In this document: positions 39,001-48,038 of the stretch, in pieces
Layout: each line of letters opens with the position of its first letter
How positions within the stretch are numbered: the first letter of the stretch is position 1
Assembly: GCF_901482695.1 (NCBI RefSeq)
Contig: NZ_LR590484.1
Location: forward strand, 868,001 to 932,000
DNA length: 64,000 nt
Source of the DNA: Sphingobacterium thalpophilum
GTDB lineage: Bacteria > Bacteroidota > Bacteroidia > Sphingobacteriales > Sphingobacteriaceae
Direction of reading: 5' to 3'
Position numbers and translations under genes: made by a program
The notes under the pieces: model-generated
Databases searched by the model: none
What the model was told of the DNA's origin: nothing
The model's input: only the letters and a program-made list of their open reading frames with translations

Positions 39001-39054
39001 AGGAGTCTGATTTAACTCTTCCAAACCTTTCCAATATTTTTTATTGCTATCCAT
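36040..39054 (-). CDS. actB: Alternative Complex III iron-sulfur subunit ActB (fused B1-B2)
   Basis: A 1004-residue periplasmic subunit. The first part, to about residue 730, is a molybdopterin-oxidoreductase-like domain without a recognisable Mo ligand. The last part is a ferredoxin-like domain with four cysteine groups: CTGCGACIVACNVENN, CQHCGHAPCETVCP, CFGTRYCANNCPF, and CSMC with CQQAC, enough for three [4Fe-4S] and one [3Fe-4S] cluster. The N-terminus has a Tat-like RRDFLKALGFG at residues 49-59 and a possible lipobox SLAAC (Cys68). It carries electrons from the quinol site in ActC towards the ActA hemes. It lies 37 bp behind actA. Confidence 0.94.
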   Translation of the reverse strand: MDSNKKYWKGLEELNQTPAFVEGSKGEFAESIPVEDVLNEAGLSTKTPRRDFLKALGFGLGAVSLAACNRTPVHKAVPYLIKPEEVTPGIPNYYASTFNGQSILVKTREGRPINVEPNPNAVGLNQGLDSTAAASVLDLYDESKLKQAQLKGQDVEWSKLDAEVVKALNAAASSGKQITIVSNTVNSPSTLAAIAALAGKFPTVNHVQYDAVSYSGIIEANKASFGRAVIPSYNFDKANVIVSVAADFLGTWLAGEEHTQQYAKNRDYKSLKNGKMSRHVQFESGLSMTGTNADARIAIKPSEEGATLIALYNAVTGQSLPGATTNKKAQKGVALAAKELVNSKGAAVVVAGSNDVNVQVLVNAINVALGAYGTIIDLDNYSKQYQGSDAAFQAFLAAAKAGQVGVAFFLNSNPVYDYFKADDVKAALKQIPFTLSFSSRADETASELTAIAPASTFLESWGDANPKEGLYSIVQPTINPVFQTRQAEQSLLTWAGNNTDMYNFVKNLWSTQILAGSTKNWDAVLQTGFEYKGAKAATAPAFTGNAAAAASAIEATSKAIVGEFELKLYEPAGLRDGRYANNAYLQELPDPVSKVTWDNYAALNPKDAEKLGLGEDGKVTVKANGVEIELPVVQQPGQAQGTVSVAVGYGRTKVGKAGDNVGKNAFPFASIINGTVQGVAKASVAKASGTYQLAQTQTHHTIEGRNVIRETTFAKYLKDPNSEAGRFTDNHKTYDLWNKYEQPGHKWVMAIDLNACTGCGACIVACNVENNIPVVGRDEVRRRREMHWLRIDRYYTIEGKEKDLTKEKEIAKASDDLDFEDITVVHQPMLCQHCGHAPCETVCPVLATVHSSEGLNHMAYNRCFGTRYCANNCPFKVRRFNWFAYWNDSRFDNYLNNEFTQLVLNPDVVTRSRGVMEKCSMCIQRIQAGKLQAKIENRKLRDGDIQMACQQACSANAIIFGDANDPESEVSKALRNERVYYVLEEINVQPGIGYMTKVRNTFDA

Positions 39055-39091
39055 TTAAGCTGTATATAAGATTGCGTATTTCAAATAATTA

Positions 39092-40354
39092 TTAATAGTG
39101 ACATTTACCACACTCAAGACCACCGATCATGGCTGCAGTCATTTTTTCACCTTTCTTAATTCTCTCGTGAGCTTTGATCAAATCTTCATAATATTTGTTA
39201 TCCGATTTGATATCTGTCTTCTTGTGACAATCCACACACCATTTCATAGTCAATGGAGAGTATTGATACACTTCTTCCATATTCTGGATCGGACCGTGAC
39301 AAGTCTGACACTCTACTCCTGCCACCACAACGTGTTGTGAGTGGTTAAAGTAAGCAAAGTCAGGCAAGTTGTGGATACGGATCCATTGAATTGGCTTTGG
39401 ATTGTTACCGTAAGTACGCGTTTCAGGATCCCAGTCCAATGCACGGTAGATCTTCGCAATTTCTGGAGAAATTTCACCATCATAATGCTCAGAAGCCGTA
39501 ATGGTATTGTGACAGTTCATACATACGTTGGCCGATGGAATCGAAGCGTTTTTCGACTTGTATGCACCACCGTGACAGTACTGACACTCAATTTTATTGA
39601 CACCAGCGTGAATTTGGTGCGAGAACTTAATCGGCTGAACAGGTTTATACCCTTCGTGAACACCAACGTTCCACATCGTTTTCCAGCCACCTACAGCTAA
39701 TAATGCAACCAGCATCAACACAGTAAATCCAACTAACTTTTTGTTTTTAACAAATGCTTTCGCAAACTTCACAAAACGCTGACTATCTTCCGGCTCTTGT
39801 TGAGCTTCGATAGCAGCCTGATTTTTAGCAATTACATTTTCTAAGGTACGGATCACACGATTCAACACCACGATAACCACAACCGCCAAAACAACAACTG
39901 CGATCAAGCCCAGGATCATGAACGTTGAAGCATTATCATCTTTCTCAGCAGCACCAGCAGCACCTGCCTCTTTTGGTTTTTCGACAGACGCATCTTTAAT
40001 GTATGCGATCACCGATTTAATTTGGTCATCAGACAAATCCGTAAACGAAGTCATCACCGACTTGTTATACTCTTCGAAGATCTTAATTGCTTCAGCATCG
40101 CCAGAAGCAATTAATGCCTGAGAGTTACGGATCCATTTGATCAACCATTCTTCAGACTTTGTATCTGGAACTCCTTTCAAAGCAGGCCCAACTACTTTTC
40201 TGTCAATGGCGTGACAGGATGTACACTTAGATTTGAAGATTTTTTCACCTTCCTTGACATCTTGCGCATGCAACGTCGTAACGGCAAATAATAGCATCAA
40301 ACTCGTTGACACCACCCTCGCAAGGCTTCCCAAAACGGATGAGATAGTTCTCAT
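39092..40354 (-). CDS. actA: Alternative Complex III multiheme cytochrome c subunit ActA, six heme sites
   Basis: A 420-residue cytochrome c. After a signal peptide (cleaved near TLHAQ, residue 30) comes a class-I monoheme domain with CTSCH at Cys44 and a possible axial Met in SVMTSFTDLSDDQI. Then follow two membrane helices (near residues 145 and 210) and the classic pentaheme domain with CQYCH, CMNCH, CQTCH, CVDCH and CGKCH. Six CxxCH motifs in total thus exceed the five hemes of the classical ActA. The ATG at 40354 is preferred to a GTG three codons upstream. It is the first gene of the block. Confidence 0.94.
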   Translation of the reverse strand: MRTISSVLGSLARVVSTSLMLLFAVTTLHAQDVKEGEKIFKSKCTSCHAIDRKVVGPALKGVPDTKSEEWLIKWIRNSQALIASGDAEAIKIFEEYNKSVMTSFTDLSDDQIKSVIAYIKDASVEKPKEAGAAGAAEKDDNASTFMILGLIAVVVLAVVVIVVLNRVIRTLENVIAKNQAAIEAQQEPEDSQRFVKFAKAFVKNKKLVGFTVLMLVALLAVGGWKTMWNVGVHEGYKPVQPIKFSHQIHAGVNKIECQYCHGGAYKSKNASIPSANVCMNCHNTITASEHYDGEISPEIAKIYRALDWDPETRTYGNNPKPIQWIRIHNLPDFAYFNHSQHVVVAGVECQTCHGPIQNMEEVYQYSPLTMKWCVDCHKKTDIKSDNKYYEDLIKAHERIKKGEKMTAAMIGGLECGKCHY

Positions 40355-40438
40355 ATTTAGCACTTTATACTATTTATTTGTGAATGTAAAAAATTAAATC
40401 CCATGGTTAAAGGAGCCACTACCCCCCTAACAATGCCA

Positions 40439-40471
40439 CAAAAGTATGATTTATTAACAAATCGCTGACAA
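40439..40471 (-). promoter_or_regulatory. Predicted promoter of the act-cta respiratory block
   Basis: On the minus strand TTG (40471-40469) and TACTTTTG (40446-40439) are 22 bp apart, in the Bacteroidota form. Transcription would start near 40433, leaving a leader of about 80 nt before actA. The 426-bp gap 40355-40780 between actA and msrB otherwise shows only an imperfect box for msrB (TTG 40664-40666, TATCTTTA 40684-40691). Confidence 0.5.
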
Positions 40472-40780
40472 TTTTGTGACCTTTAATATCAATTTATAAT
40501 CATTCTAAACAATTAATTTAAAACAGCCACAAAATCCATTATTTTCCTTACTAAAGTAGTATTACAGCTACAACTTTTCATCGGCTATCCCTTCAAAATT
40601 AAGACATTTTCATGACAATCTAAAATGAGTAATTCGGATAGTTTCAGGGCTAGTGAAGCGGCATTGTTTGCATTAATTTTCCGTATCTTTACAGGTAAGG
40701 AGCACAGGTCACCTGCATGCCGGATGTGATGCGTCGCAGCAGTTTTCGCGCTCCAGGCAGCATAATAAATTAAAAAGGTC

Positions 40781-41161
40781 ATGGAAACAAACAGAAAGTA
40801 CAACACGCTGAGCAAAGAAGAAGAGTATGTCATCGTTCACAAAGGAACAGAGCGTCCATTTACTGGGGCGTTATTGGACAATAAAGCGAAGGGCACTTAT
40901 ATATGTCGGCGCTGTGACAGCCCGCTCTACCGGTCGGAGTCAAAGTTTGAATCTGGTTGCGGGTGGCCGAGTTTTGACGACGAAATCCCCGGAGCCATCA
41001 CGCGTGAGACGGATGCTGATGGACGGCGGACCGAGATCCTCTGCAGCACATGTGGCGCCCACCTCGGCCATGTTTTTAATGGCGAAGGGTTCACCGCAAA
41101 AAACACACGTCATTGCGTGAACTCCATTTCGATGAAATTCGTAGCTGACCCTATGCCGTAA
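40781..41161 (+). CDS. msrB: Peptide-methionine (R)-S-oxide reductase
   Basis: MsrB repairs the R form of methionine sulfoxide in proteins. The 126 residues carry both zinc CxxC pairs (CRRC near residue 45 and CSTC near residue 93), the substrate motif [10 protein letters not shown], and the catalytic Cys in [11 protein letters not shown]. No signal peptide is present, so the enzyme is cytosolic. Its last 11 bases overlap the end of the convergent LacI-type gene. Confidence 0.95.
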   Translation: METNRKYNTLSKEEEYVIVHKGTERPFTGALLDNKAKGTYICRRCDSPLYRSESKFESGCGWPSFDDEIPGAITRETDADGRRTEILCSTCGAHLGHVFNGEGFTAKNTRHCVNSISMKFVADPMP

Positions 41162-42161
41162 GTTTGGGTTTGGTCGATTCGCGGATTTTCAGTTCGCAGG
41201 GCAACACCATCTTGCGTGTTGCTTTTATTTTACCCTGCAGACGCAGCAAAAGGATATTGATCAGGTTTTCCGCAATCTCTTTGATCGGCTGGGAAACCAC
41301 CGTAATAGATGGCTCGAGCAATTTAAATACAGTATGGTCGTCGAAGGCAATCATCGCCGGCATGGCAAAACCATAGCTTTTAGAAGCCTTCAGTCCAGAG
41401 ATCGCCAGATAGTTGGTCGAAAATAAAACGGCATCCAAACGGTTCTCGCAGATAAAATCTCGCAGGGACTCCATGGCCTCTTCATCCGAAGCGTCCATTT
41501 GCACCTTCTGGATGAAGCTCTGCTGTTTGTTGTTATCCATGGCCTTCAGATAGCCTTCAGAACGTTCCTTCATCTGTGTCTGGTCTGAATATAGCGACAC
41601 AAAGCCAATACGCTTGTATCCCTGCTGGCAGAGGTGGTTGCTGGCATCAAAAGCTCCCTGAAAATTGTCCGCGCCCACATAGTCGGTTTCCAGCGACGGA
41701 AAATAACGGTCAAAGAGCACCACTGGAATATTATTTTGCTGCAGCTGCTTCACCGTGTCTTCCAGACCGTCTGATGGTGTGATAATAAAGCCATCGACCT
41801 GGCGGTCGTAAAACATCTGGATAAGCTCCTTTGCCTTCGCAACATCGTTGTTGGTACTACAGTAAATAATACGGTATCCCTGCTCATACACTTTGCTTTC
41901 GATCAGACGTGCGACGTTTCCAAAAAAAGGATTGGAGATATCTTCGATAATCAAGCCCAGAATCTTGGTTTTGCCCGTACGCAAACTCTTCGCCAGTTCG
42001 TTTGGCTTATACCCTACTTTCTTGACATAGTCCAGTACGCGCTTGGTCAAAGCTTCACTGATACGCTTTTCTTTCGCCTTGTCATTCAAAATAAAAGATA
42101 CGGTGGTGACAGAAATTCCTAGCGCCTTTGCGATATCACTGATCAGAATACGTTTCTTCAT
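41151..42161 (-). CDS. LacI-family transcriptional regulator
   Basis: A 336-residue repressor of the LacI/GalR family. The N-terminal helix-turn-helix [21 protein letters not shown] and hinge region ([23 protein letters not shown]) are followed by a periplasmic-binding-protein-like effector domain ([40 protein letters not shown]). The hinge-helix signature NELAKSLR suggests operators with a central CG. The ligand is unknown, probably a sugar. It is divergent from the GH92 gene (143 bp apart), so local control of that mannosidase is likely. A LacI-type operator also lies in front of the GH3 gene 19 kb away. Confidence 0.92.
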   Translation of the reverse strand: MKKRILISDIAKALGISVTTVSFILNDKAKEKRISEALTKRVLDYVKKVGYKPNELAKSLRTGKTKILGLIIEDISNPFFGNVARLIESKVYEQGYRIIYCSTNNDVAKAKELIQMFYDRQVDGFIITPSDGLEDTVKQLQQNNIPVVLFDRYFPSLETDYVGADNFQGAFDASNHLCQQGYKRIGFVSLYSDQTQMKERSEGYLKAMDNNKQQSFIQKVQMDASDEEAMESLRDFICENRLDAVLFSTNYLAISGLKASKSYGFAMPAMIAFDDHTVFKLLEPSITVVSQPIKEIAENLINILLLRLQGKIKATRKMVLPCELKIRESTKPKLTA

Positions 42162-42304
42162 GTAGAGTAGGTTTGTTAAGTTTTTATTTCGAAGATTACT
42201 AAAGTAAAAAAATTAAAGACAATTTACCAAAATAATAATAAAATTGCGCTAAAAGGTTTTATTTACTAATTTTAAGCAGTTTCAAATACCCGAAAACAAA
42301 ACCT

Positions 42305-44587
42305 ATGACAGGAAATAAACTATTAAAAACAGTACTGGGCGCAGTATTTCTACCATTTTGCGTTCAGGCACAGCAAAATTTAACAGCATATGTCAACCCC
42401 TTTATCGGGTCGGCGGACCATGGTCACGTCTTTGTCGGGGCCAATGTCCCCCTGGGAGCAGTGCAACTGGGGCCTACTCAGATCCCGCAGGTGTGGGACA
42501 AATTCAATGGATGGGACTGGTGTAGCGGTTACAACTATAAAAGCCAGGAAATATTAGGTTTTACACATACCCATCTCAGTGGAACAGGTATCGGCGATCT
42601 GAATGATCTGATGATCGTTCCGGCCAACGGAAAACTGCAGCTCACGCCTGCAGAATTCAACAAGATGCATACAGGCTATGGTTCGTCCTTCAAAAAAGAA
42701 AAGGAAGTGGCACGTCCGGGCTTTTATAGCGCCTATCTGGAAGACTATCAGGTGCAGGCCAACCTGACTGCTACAGAACGCGTGGGATATCACCAGTACA
42801 AATACGATAAAACGGACAATGCGCACATTCTGGTCGACCTTGGCTATCACATCAACTGGGATAAACCGACAGACACTTACATCAAACAGGTCAATGATTC
42901 AACCTTTGTAGGTTACCGTTTCTCCACAGGCTGGGCCAGTGATCAGAAACTCTATTTTGCCATCCGGACATCGCAGCCGATACAGAAGGTACGATTTTTC
43001 GACGGTAAAGATGAAAAACTTGGGCAGACCACATTCCAAGGGCAGGCGATCAAAGCAGCGCTTTTCTTTGATGCTGCTAAAAACAGTACCATGGAGCTGA
43101 AAGTCGGAATCTCGCCGGTCAGCTCAATCAATGCCCTGAATAATATCGAGGCCGAAACACGCGGCTGGAATTTCGAAAAGGTAAAGCAAGAAGCCGATCA
43201 GCGCTGGAATAAAACTTTGAACAAAATCCAGTTTGAAGCAGACAAAGAGACAAAGACCATCTTCTATACCGCGTTATACCACACTTACTTTGCACCGACG
43301 ATCTTTAACGATGCCAACGGCGATTATATGGGCACCGATAAGCAGGTATACGAAAAACAGGATTTTGTCAATCATACCGTATTCTCGCTGTGGGACACCT
43401 ACCGTGGGCTGCATCCGCTGATGACAATCCTTGAAGATCGCAAAATCAACCAGGACTTTATCAAAACCATGCTGGCCATTTATCAACAGCAGGGCAAATT
43501 GCCCATGTGGCATTTACAGGGAAATGAGACCAATACCATGGTTGGCCTTCCAGCCATACCGGTCATTGCAGATGCACTGCTCAAAGGGATTATAGATGAA
43601 AAAGATTATCCCTTGGTATGGGAAGCGGTCAAAACAACGGCCATGGGCAACGATCATGGTTTAAAATACGCCCGCGATCTGACCTACATCCCTATCGACA
43701 GCATGCCAAATGAGTCCGTGGCCTGGGCATTGGAGTACGCCATTGCGGACTTTGGCGCTTATAAAATTGCGGAGAAACTTGGGAAGACAGAAGATGCCAT
43801 CTACTTCAAAAAGCGTTACAAACTTTATGAGCAATATTTTGATAAGGAAGTCGGCCATTTTGTCGGACGCAAAGCCAATGGTGAGTTCCGCCGCCCCTTT
43901 GACCCGTTAATGGCCAAGCACCGTGAAAACGATTACTGCGAAGGCAATGCATGGCAATACACCTGGCTGGTGCCACAGGATGTCAAAGGCCTGATCAGTC
44001 TTTTTGGGGGTGAAGAGAAATTTTTAAAGAAACTAGATTACTTCACAACCATGTCGTCAGACCTGGGCGGCGAAGCTTCGCCGGATATCTCTGGTTTAAT
44101 CGGTCAATATGCGCAAGGCAACGAACCGAACCATCATATCCCCTATCTGTATGCCTACGCGGGCCAGCCATGGAAAGGGGCTGCACTCGCGCGTAAAGCA
44201 ATGACCGAATTCTACACCAATACACCAGCCGGACTTTGCGGAAATGACGACGTAGGCCAGATGAGTGCCTGGTACGTCTTTTCAGCGATGGGATTCTATC
44301 CGTTAAATGCGATGAGTGGCGTCTACGTCTTTGGTTCACCGATGATGGACCATGCCAACATCAATCTTCCAAATGGCAATACTCTGTCTATTAAAGTGAA
44401 AAACCAGGGCAAAACAAACACGTACATCAAATCGATCAAATTAAACGGCAAGCCCTATACAAAAACATTTATTACCCATGCTCAATTATTGCAAGGGGGT
44501 GATATGGAAATTGAAATGAGTGCAAGACCCAATAAGAACTTCGGTAAAAACAAAGCAGACTGGCCCTCGAGCGTAGACAATAATTAA
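42305..44587 (+). CDS. GH92 family alpha-mannosidase, secreted
   Basis: A 760-residue glycoside hydrolase of family 92, Ca2+-dependent exo-alpha-mannosidases acting on N-glycans and yeast mannan (often alpha-1,2). A signal peptide ends near VQAQQ. The N-terminal beta-sandwich begins with YVNPFIGSADHGHVFVGANVPLGAVQLGP, the family hallmark. The (alpha/alpha)6 domain holds HLQGNETNTMVGLPAIPVI, YCEGNAWQYTW, and CGNDDVGQMSAWYVFSAMGFYP. No lipobox is seen, so the enzyme is probably periplasmic. It is divergent from the LacI-type regulator; no SusCD pair is adjacent. Confidence 0.93.
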   Translation: MTGNKLLKTVLGAVFLPFCVQAQQNLTAYVNPFIGSADHGHVFVGANVPLGAVQLGPTQIPQVWDKFNGWDWCSGYNYKSQEILGFTHTHLSGTGIGDLNDLMIVPANGKLQLTPAEFNKMHTGYGSSFKKEKEVARPGFYSAYLEDYQVQANLTATERVGYHQYKYDKTDNAHILVDLGYHINWDKPTDTYIKQVNDSTFVGYRFSTGWASDQKLYFAIRTSQPIQKVRFFDGKDEKLGQTTFQGQAIKAALFFDAAKNSTMELKVGISPVSSINALNNIEAETRGWNFEKVKQEADQRWNKTLNKIQFEADKETKTIFYTALYHTYFAPTIFNDANGDYMGTDKQVYEKQDFVNHTVFSLWDTYRGLHPLMTILEDRKINQDFIKTMLAIYQQQGKLPMWHLQGNETNTMVGLPAIPVIADALLKGIIDEKDYPLVWEAVKTTAMGNDHGLKYARDLTYIPIDSMPNESVAWALEYAIADFGAYKIAEKLGKTEDAIYFKKRYKLYEQYFDKEVGHFVGRKANGEFRRPFDPLMAKHRENDYCEGNAWQYTWLVPQDVKGLISLFGGEEKFLKKLDYFTTMSSDLGGEASPDISGLIGQYAQGNEPNHHIPYLYAYAGQPWKGAALARKAMTEFYTNTPAGLCGNDDVGQMSAWYVFSAMGFYPLNAMSGVYVFGSPMMDHANINLPNGNTLSIKVKNQGKTNTYIKSIKLNGKPYTKTFITHAQLLQGGDMEIEMSARPNKNFGKNKADWPSSVDNN

Positions 44588-44660
44588 CTGAAATATTGTC
44601 AGTAAAACCTTCGTGGATTAATATTTGTTAATACCTTAATACATATTAAGGAGAACAACA

Positions 44661-44987
44661 ATGACAGATTACAAAAACATCAATATACAGGACATCCCCG
44701 ATGGTGGCGATAATCCAAAGGACTTCTATGAAACTTTCAAAGAAAGACTGGAAGACATGGAAACATTTCCTAAAGATTATACATACAAGTTTATCTTACC
44801 GAAAGACCAGGATCATTTCAATCAGATTCAGCGAGTATTCGATGATACAGATGCCAAATTTGATTTCAAGGACTCCAAGACAGGTAAGTATACTTCCATC
44901 ACGGTAACGCTGCCCGTCAAGGATGCCGATCAGGTTATTTACTTCTACAAGGAAGTAGCCAAGATAAAAGGTGTAATTATGTTATAA
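44661..44987 (+). CDS. DUF493 (YbeD-like) family protein
   Basis: A 108-residue soluble protein of the DUF493 group with a ferredoxin-like fold (FYETFKERLEDMETFPKDYTYKFI, YTSITVTLPVKDADQVIYFYKEVAKIKGVIML). Its function is unknown; relatives resemble small regulatory ACT-like domains. A good ribosome site AAGGAG lies 9 bases before the ATG. It follows GH92 by 73 bp and ends in a strong terminator. Confidence 0.85.
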   Translation: MTDYKNINIQDIPDGGDNPKDFYETFKERLEDMETFPKDYTYKFILPKDQDHFNQIQRVFDDTDAKFDFKDSKTGKYTSITVTLPVKDADQVIYFYKEVAKIKGVIML

Positions 44988-45028
44988 AAAACAAGAAAGG
45001 CTGTCGAATTGACAGCCTTTCTTGTTTT
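44988..45028 (+). terminator. Strong hairpin terminator after the DUF493 gene
   Basis: A perfect 18-bp stem (44988-45005 with 45011-45028) with a 5-base loop GAATT. The core is GGCTGTC/GACAGCC, with A-run on the left and T-run on the right, so it should terminate in both directions. It begins at the DUF493 stop codon. Confidence 0.9.
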
Positions 45029-45171
45029 ACTTCTCCCCCACACTTAACGTAACAAATAGCTCGATCTGACTATCTCATTGAGCCAAATCAACACATCCCT
45101 TGTTTTCGAAACTGCAAAGCGAATGATGACACAAGTATTTTTATCGCTTAACATGCTCATCTTTGATGATA

Positions 45172-45197
45172 CAAAAAAGCCCGCTTTCCAGCGGGCT
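45172..45197 (-). terminator. Rho-independent terminator of pnp
   Basis: On the minus strand an 8-bp G+C-rich stem AGCCCGCT/AGCGGGCT (45197-45190 with 45185-45178), loop GGAA, is followed by a run of six T. It lies 24 bp after the pnp stop. Confidence 0.88.
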
Positions 45198-45220
45198 CTT
45201 TCAGTATGTTAAGAAAATAT

Positions 45221-47407
45221 TTATTCTTGACCAGCGCCAGCTATTGGAGCTTCGCCTGGAGTTTTATCCTGCTTTGGTTTTTCTTCTTTTGGAGGACGAG
45301 GCAACAATGCTTTCCGGGAAAGCTTCATTTTACCCTGTTTGTCAATATCCAGAAGTTTAACAGTTACTTTATCACCTTCTTTGAAAATACCGTCCATCGT
45401 TTCAAAACGTTTCCAGTCAATTTCAGAGATATGCAACAAACCATCTTTGCCTGGCATAATTTCCACAAAAGCACCGAAAGGCATGATCGATTTCACTTTA
45501 CCTTCATAAGTCTCACCTACCTCAGGTTTAGAAGCGATTGCCTTGATACGGCCCACTGCATCGTCAATAGAGGCTTTATTGTCCGCAAACACCTGAACAA
45601 CGCCTTTATTGTCCACTTCTTCGATCGAAATCGTGGCACCAGTCTCGCGTTGCATTTCCTGAATGATCTTACCACCCGGACCGATCACAGCACCGATAAA
45701 CTCTTTATCAATCAGCAACTGAACGATACGTGGCGCGTGCGGTTTATAATCCTCACGAGGAGCCGCTATCGTTTTCTTCATTTCACCCAAGATATGTAGA
45801 CGGGCTTCTTTTGCCTGATCTAGAGCTTGTGTCAACACTTCCCATTTCAGGCCGTTGATTTTCAAGTCCATCTGGCAGGCAACGATACCTTTTTCAGTAC
45901 CGGTTACTTTAAAGTCCATGTCTCCCAAATGGTCTTCATCGCCAAGGATATCAGATAGAATAGCGTATTTACCGGTTTTTTCGTCAGAGATCAATCCCAT
46001 AGCGATACCCGAAACAGGAGCTTTTAATTTCACACCGGCATCCAAAAGCGCCAAGGTACCGGCACATACTGTTGCCATTGACGATGAACCATTGGATTCT
46101 AAGATATCAGAAACAACACGGATCGTGTAAGGATTTTCAGAATCAGAAGGCAATACCTGCTTCAACGAACGCATGGCCAGGTTACCATGACCAACTTCAC
46201 GACGGCCGGGACCTCTATTCGGTCTCACTTCACCTGTAGAAAATGCGGGGAAGTTGTAGTGCAGAATAAATCTGTTATATCCATTGATAAACGCGCCATC
46301 AATCATCTGCTCATCATCCTTGGCACCCAAAGTGACCGATGTCAATGATTGTGTTTCACCACGGGTAAATAGAGCCGAACCATGTGCTGCTGGCAGATAA
46401 TCCACCTCAGACCAGATCGGACGCACTGTGCGTACATCGCGGCCATCCAAACGGATACCTTCATTCAGCACCAGGTTACGAACAGCATCGTATTGTACGT
46501 CATGGAAATATTTTTTGAACAGAAATTCGGTGTCCTCGTCCAGCTCTTCAGGCATCGTCGCTCTATATTCTTCTGCAATTTTTGCGAAGCTCTCCGAACG
46601 CTCATGTTTCGCCGAAGCTGATTTGGCAACCGCATATACTTTATCATAGGTAGCAGCGTAAATCGCCTCTCTCAATTCGAGATTTTCAGGCTCGTGGTTG
46701 TACTCACGCTTCACGGTCTTTCCAACCAAGTTGGCCAGTTCCACCTGAGCTGCAATCTGCTTTTTGATTGCTTGGTGTGCAAAGGCGATTGCTTCGACCA
46801 TTTCAGCTTCCGAAATCTCTTTTGCCTCACCTTCTACCATACCGATATCTTGCGCAGATCCAGCAACGATAAACTCTAAAGTAGCCTTTTCAAGCTCGGA
46901 CAATTTCGGATTGATCACCAGCTGGCCATCAATCTTAGCGACACGAACTTCTGAGATGGGGCCATTAAATGGAATATCGGAAACTGCAATAGCAGCTGAG
47001 GCTGCAAGTCCGGCCAATGCATCCGGCATGATCTCTTTGTCTGCCGAGATCAAACTGATCTGAACTTGAGTTTCGGCGTGGTAATTCTCGGGGAACAATG
47101 GACGCAATGCGCGGTCTACTAAACGGGAGATCAATACCTCATAGTCGGATAATCTCGCTTCGCGACGTAAGAAACCACCCGGGATTCGGCCTGTCGCCGC
47201 ATATTTTTCTTGATAGTCTACTGAAAGTGGCAAAAAGTCCACGCCAGATTTTGCTTCTTTGGCTGAAACGACTGTCGCCAGCAACATCGTATTGCCCTGT
47301 TTTAATACTACGGCGCCATCAGCCTGTTTAGCCAACTTGCCTGTAGACAATTCGATCTGGGTGCCATTACCCATATCGATGGTCGTTTTAATTTCGTTGT
47401 AATTCAT
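45221..47407 (-). CDS. pnp: Polyribonucleotide nucleotidyltransferase
   Basis: PNPase degrades mRNA 3' to 5' with phosphate and is a core of RNA turnover. The 728 residues contain two RNase PH domains (first half from [21 protein letters not shown], second with [21 protein letters not shown] and [20 protein letters not shown]), a KH domain ([19 protein letters not shown], about residues 560-610), an S1 domain ([30 protein letters not shown], about 625-690) and a charged tail. As in many bacteria it lies downstream of rpsO, but here an 853-bp spacer separates them and pnp has its own promoter. Confidence 0.97.
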   Translation of the reverse strand: MNYNEIKTTIDMGNGTQIELSTGKLAKQADGAVVLKQGNTMLLATVVSAKEAKSGVDFLPLSVDYQEKYAATGRIPGGFLRREARLSDYEVLISRLVDRALRPLFPENYHAETQVQISLISADKEIMPDALAGLAASAAIAVSDIPFNGPISEVRVAKIDGQLVINPKLSELEKATLEFIVAGSAQDIGMVEGEAKEISEAEMVEAIAFAHQAIKKQIAAQVELANLVGKTVKREYNHEPENLELREAIYAATYDKVYAVAKSASAKHERSESFAKIAEEYRATMPEELDEDTEFLFKKYFHDVQYDAVRNLVLNEGIRLDGRDVRTVRPIWSEVDYLPAAHGSALFTRGETQSLTSVTLGAKDDEQMIDGAFINGYNRFILHYNFPAFSTGEVRPNRGPGRREVGHGNLAMRSLKQVLPSDSENPYTIRVVSDILESNGSSSMATVCAGTLALLDAGVKLKAPVSGIAMGLISDEKTGKYAILSDILGDEDHLGDMDFKVTGTEKGIVACQMDLKINGLKWEVLTQALDQAKEARLHILGEMKKTIAAPREDYKPHAPRIVQLLIDKEFIGAVIGPGGKIIQEMQRETGATISIEEVDNKGVVQVFADNKASIDDAVGRIKAIASKPEVGETYEGKVKSIMPFGAFVEIMPGKDGLLHISEIDWKRFETMDGIFKEGDKVTVKLLDIDKQGKMKLSRKALLPRPPKEEKPKQDKTPGEAPIAGAGQE

Positions 47408-47479
47408 TTAATCTTATTTGTGACATGCTTTTCATCTTTTGGCAGCATGCCGATATTTTAAATACATTAGATTTCAGCA

Positions 47480-47512
47480 CAAAGGTAAATTAAAATATTA
47501 AGATTAATGCAA
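47480..47512 (-). promoter_or_regulatory. Promoter of pnp
   Basis: On the minus strand TTG (47512-47510) and TACCTTTG (47487-47480) are 22 bp apart. The -7 octamer is identical to that of rpsO. Transcription would start near 47473, 66 bases before the pnp ATG, and this leader may allow autoregulation as known for PNPase. Confidence 0.55.
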
Positions 47513-47628
47513 TTAACAGCAGGCGAAATTACGCAAATACCAGCACTTCCTCACATTTGCCTTCTTAAGCCGCAGGGTCAACGCATAAAAAAGATTATCC
47601 TAAATAAACCTTAGGTTGAATAATCGAT

Positions 47629-47650
47629 TCTATGGTACCTCTATGGTACC
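47629..47650. repeat. Tandem direct repeat, 2 x 11 bp (TCTATGGTACC)
   Basis: Two perfect head-to-tail copies of TCTATGGTACC lie at 47629-47639 and 47640-47650. Each contains the palindrome GGTACC. They sit in the rpsO-pnp spacer, upstream of the pnp promoter. No gene is seen between here and the next repeat cluster. Confidence 0.7.
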
Positions 47651-47847
47651 CCCCTTTCTGTTCCCACCGAATCCGTTATACATTTTCCAAGTAATGCAGG
47701 ACGACATATAACATTTCGCGGCTTTTAAGCTCCAGTGCAATGAGTTTCAGCAAGAATATTTTTGTTACGCAAACGTAGGTTCTCTCTTTCAATTTTAGAG
47801 GTGAAGCAAACGAAGATCAGATGAGTACCAAATTCTTCCTTTAAATA

Positions 47848-47891
47848 GTGTTTGTTCAGTGTTTGTTCAGTGCTTGCTCAGTGATTACTCA
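47848..47891. repeat. Four imperfect 11-bp tandem repeats (GTGTTTGTTCA)
   Basis: Units at 47848, 47859, 47870 and 47881: the first two are identical, the third differs at two positions (GTGCTTGCTCA) and the fourth reads GTGATTACTCA. About 20 bp further, two related stretches starting ATTGACTAAA and ATTGATTAAA suggest more decayed copies. The unit length equals one helical turn and also that of the other repeat pair in this spacer. Confidence 0.65.
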
Positions 47892-48038
47892 GTACAGACT
47901 GTATAAACATTGACTAAATACTGTCTAAAAATTGATTAAAAAATGTCATTAGGCATAACCTGATACTAAGATGTTTCCGTTTTAATGCTTATCTTGATTA
48001 TCTATTTTCTAATCGGTTAGTTATGATAATCATCAAAA

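Noticed and set aside
42162..42304. Search for a LacI operator between the LacI gene and GH92
   Set aside because: No convincing CG-centred palindrome was found; only AT-rich sequence and an off-position TAGGTTTG (42168-42175).
45206..45799. 197-residue plus-strand ORF opposite pnp
   Set aside because: Antisense of the conserved KH and S1 domains; Phe/His-rich shadow composition without motif.
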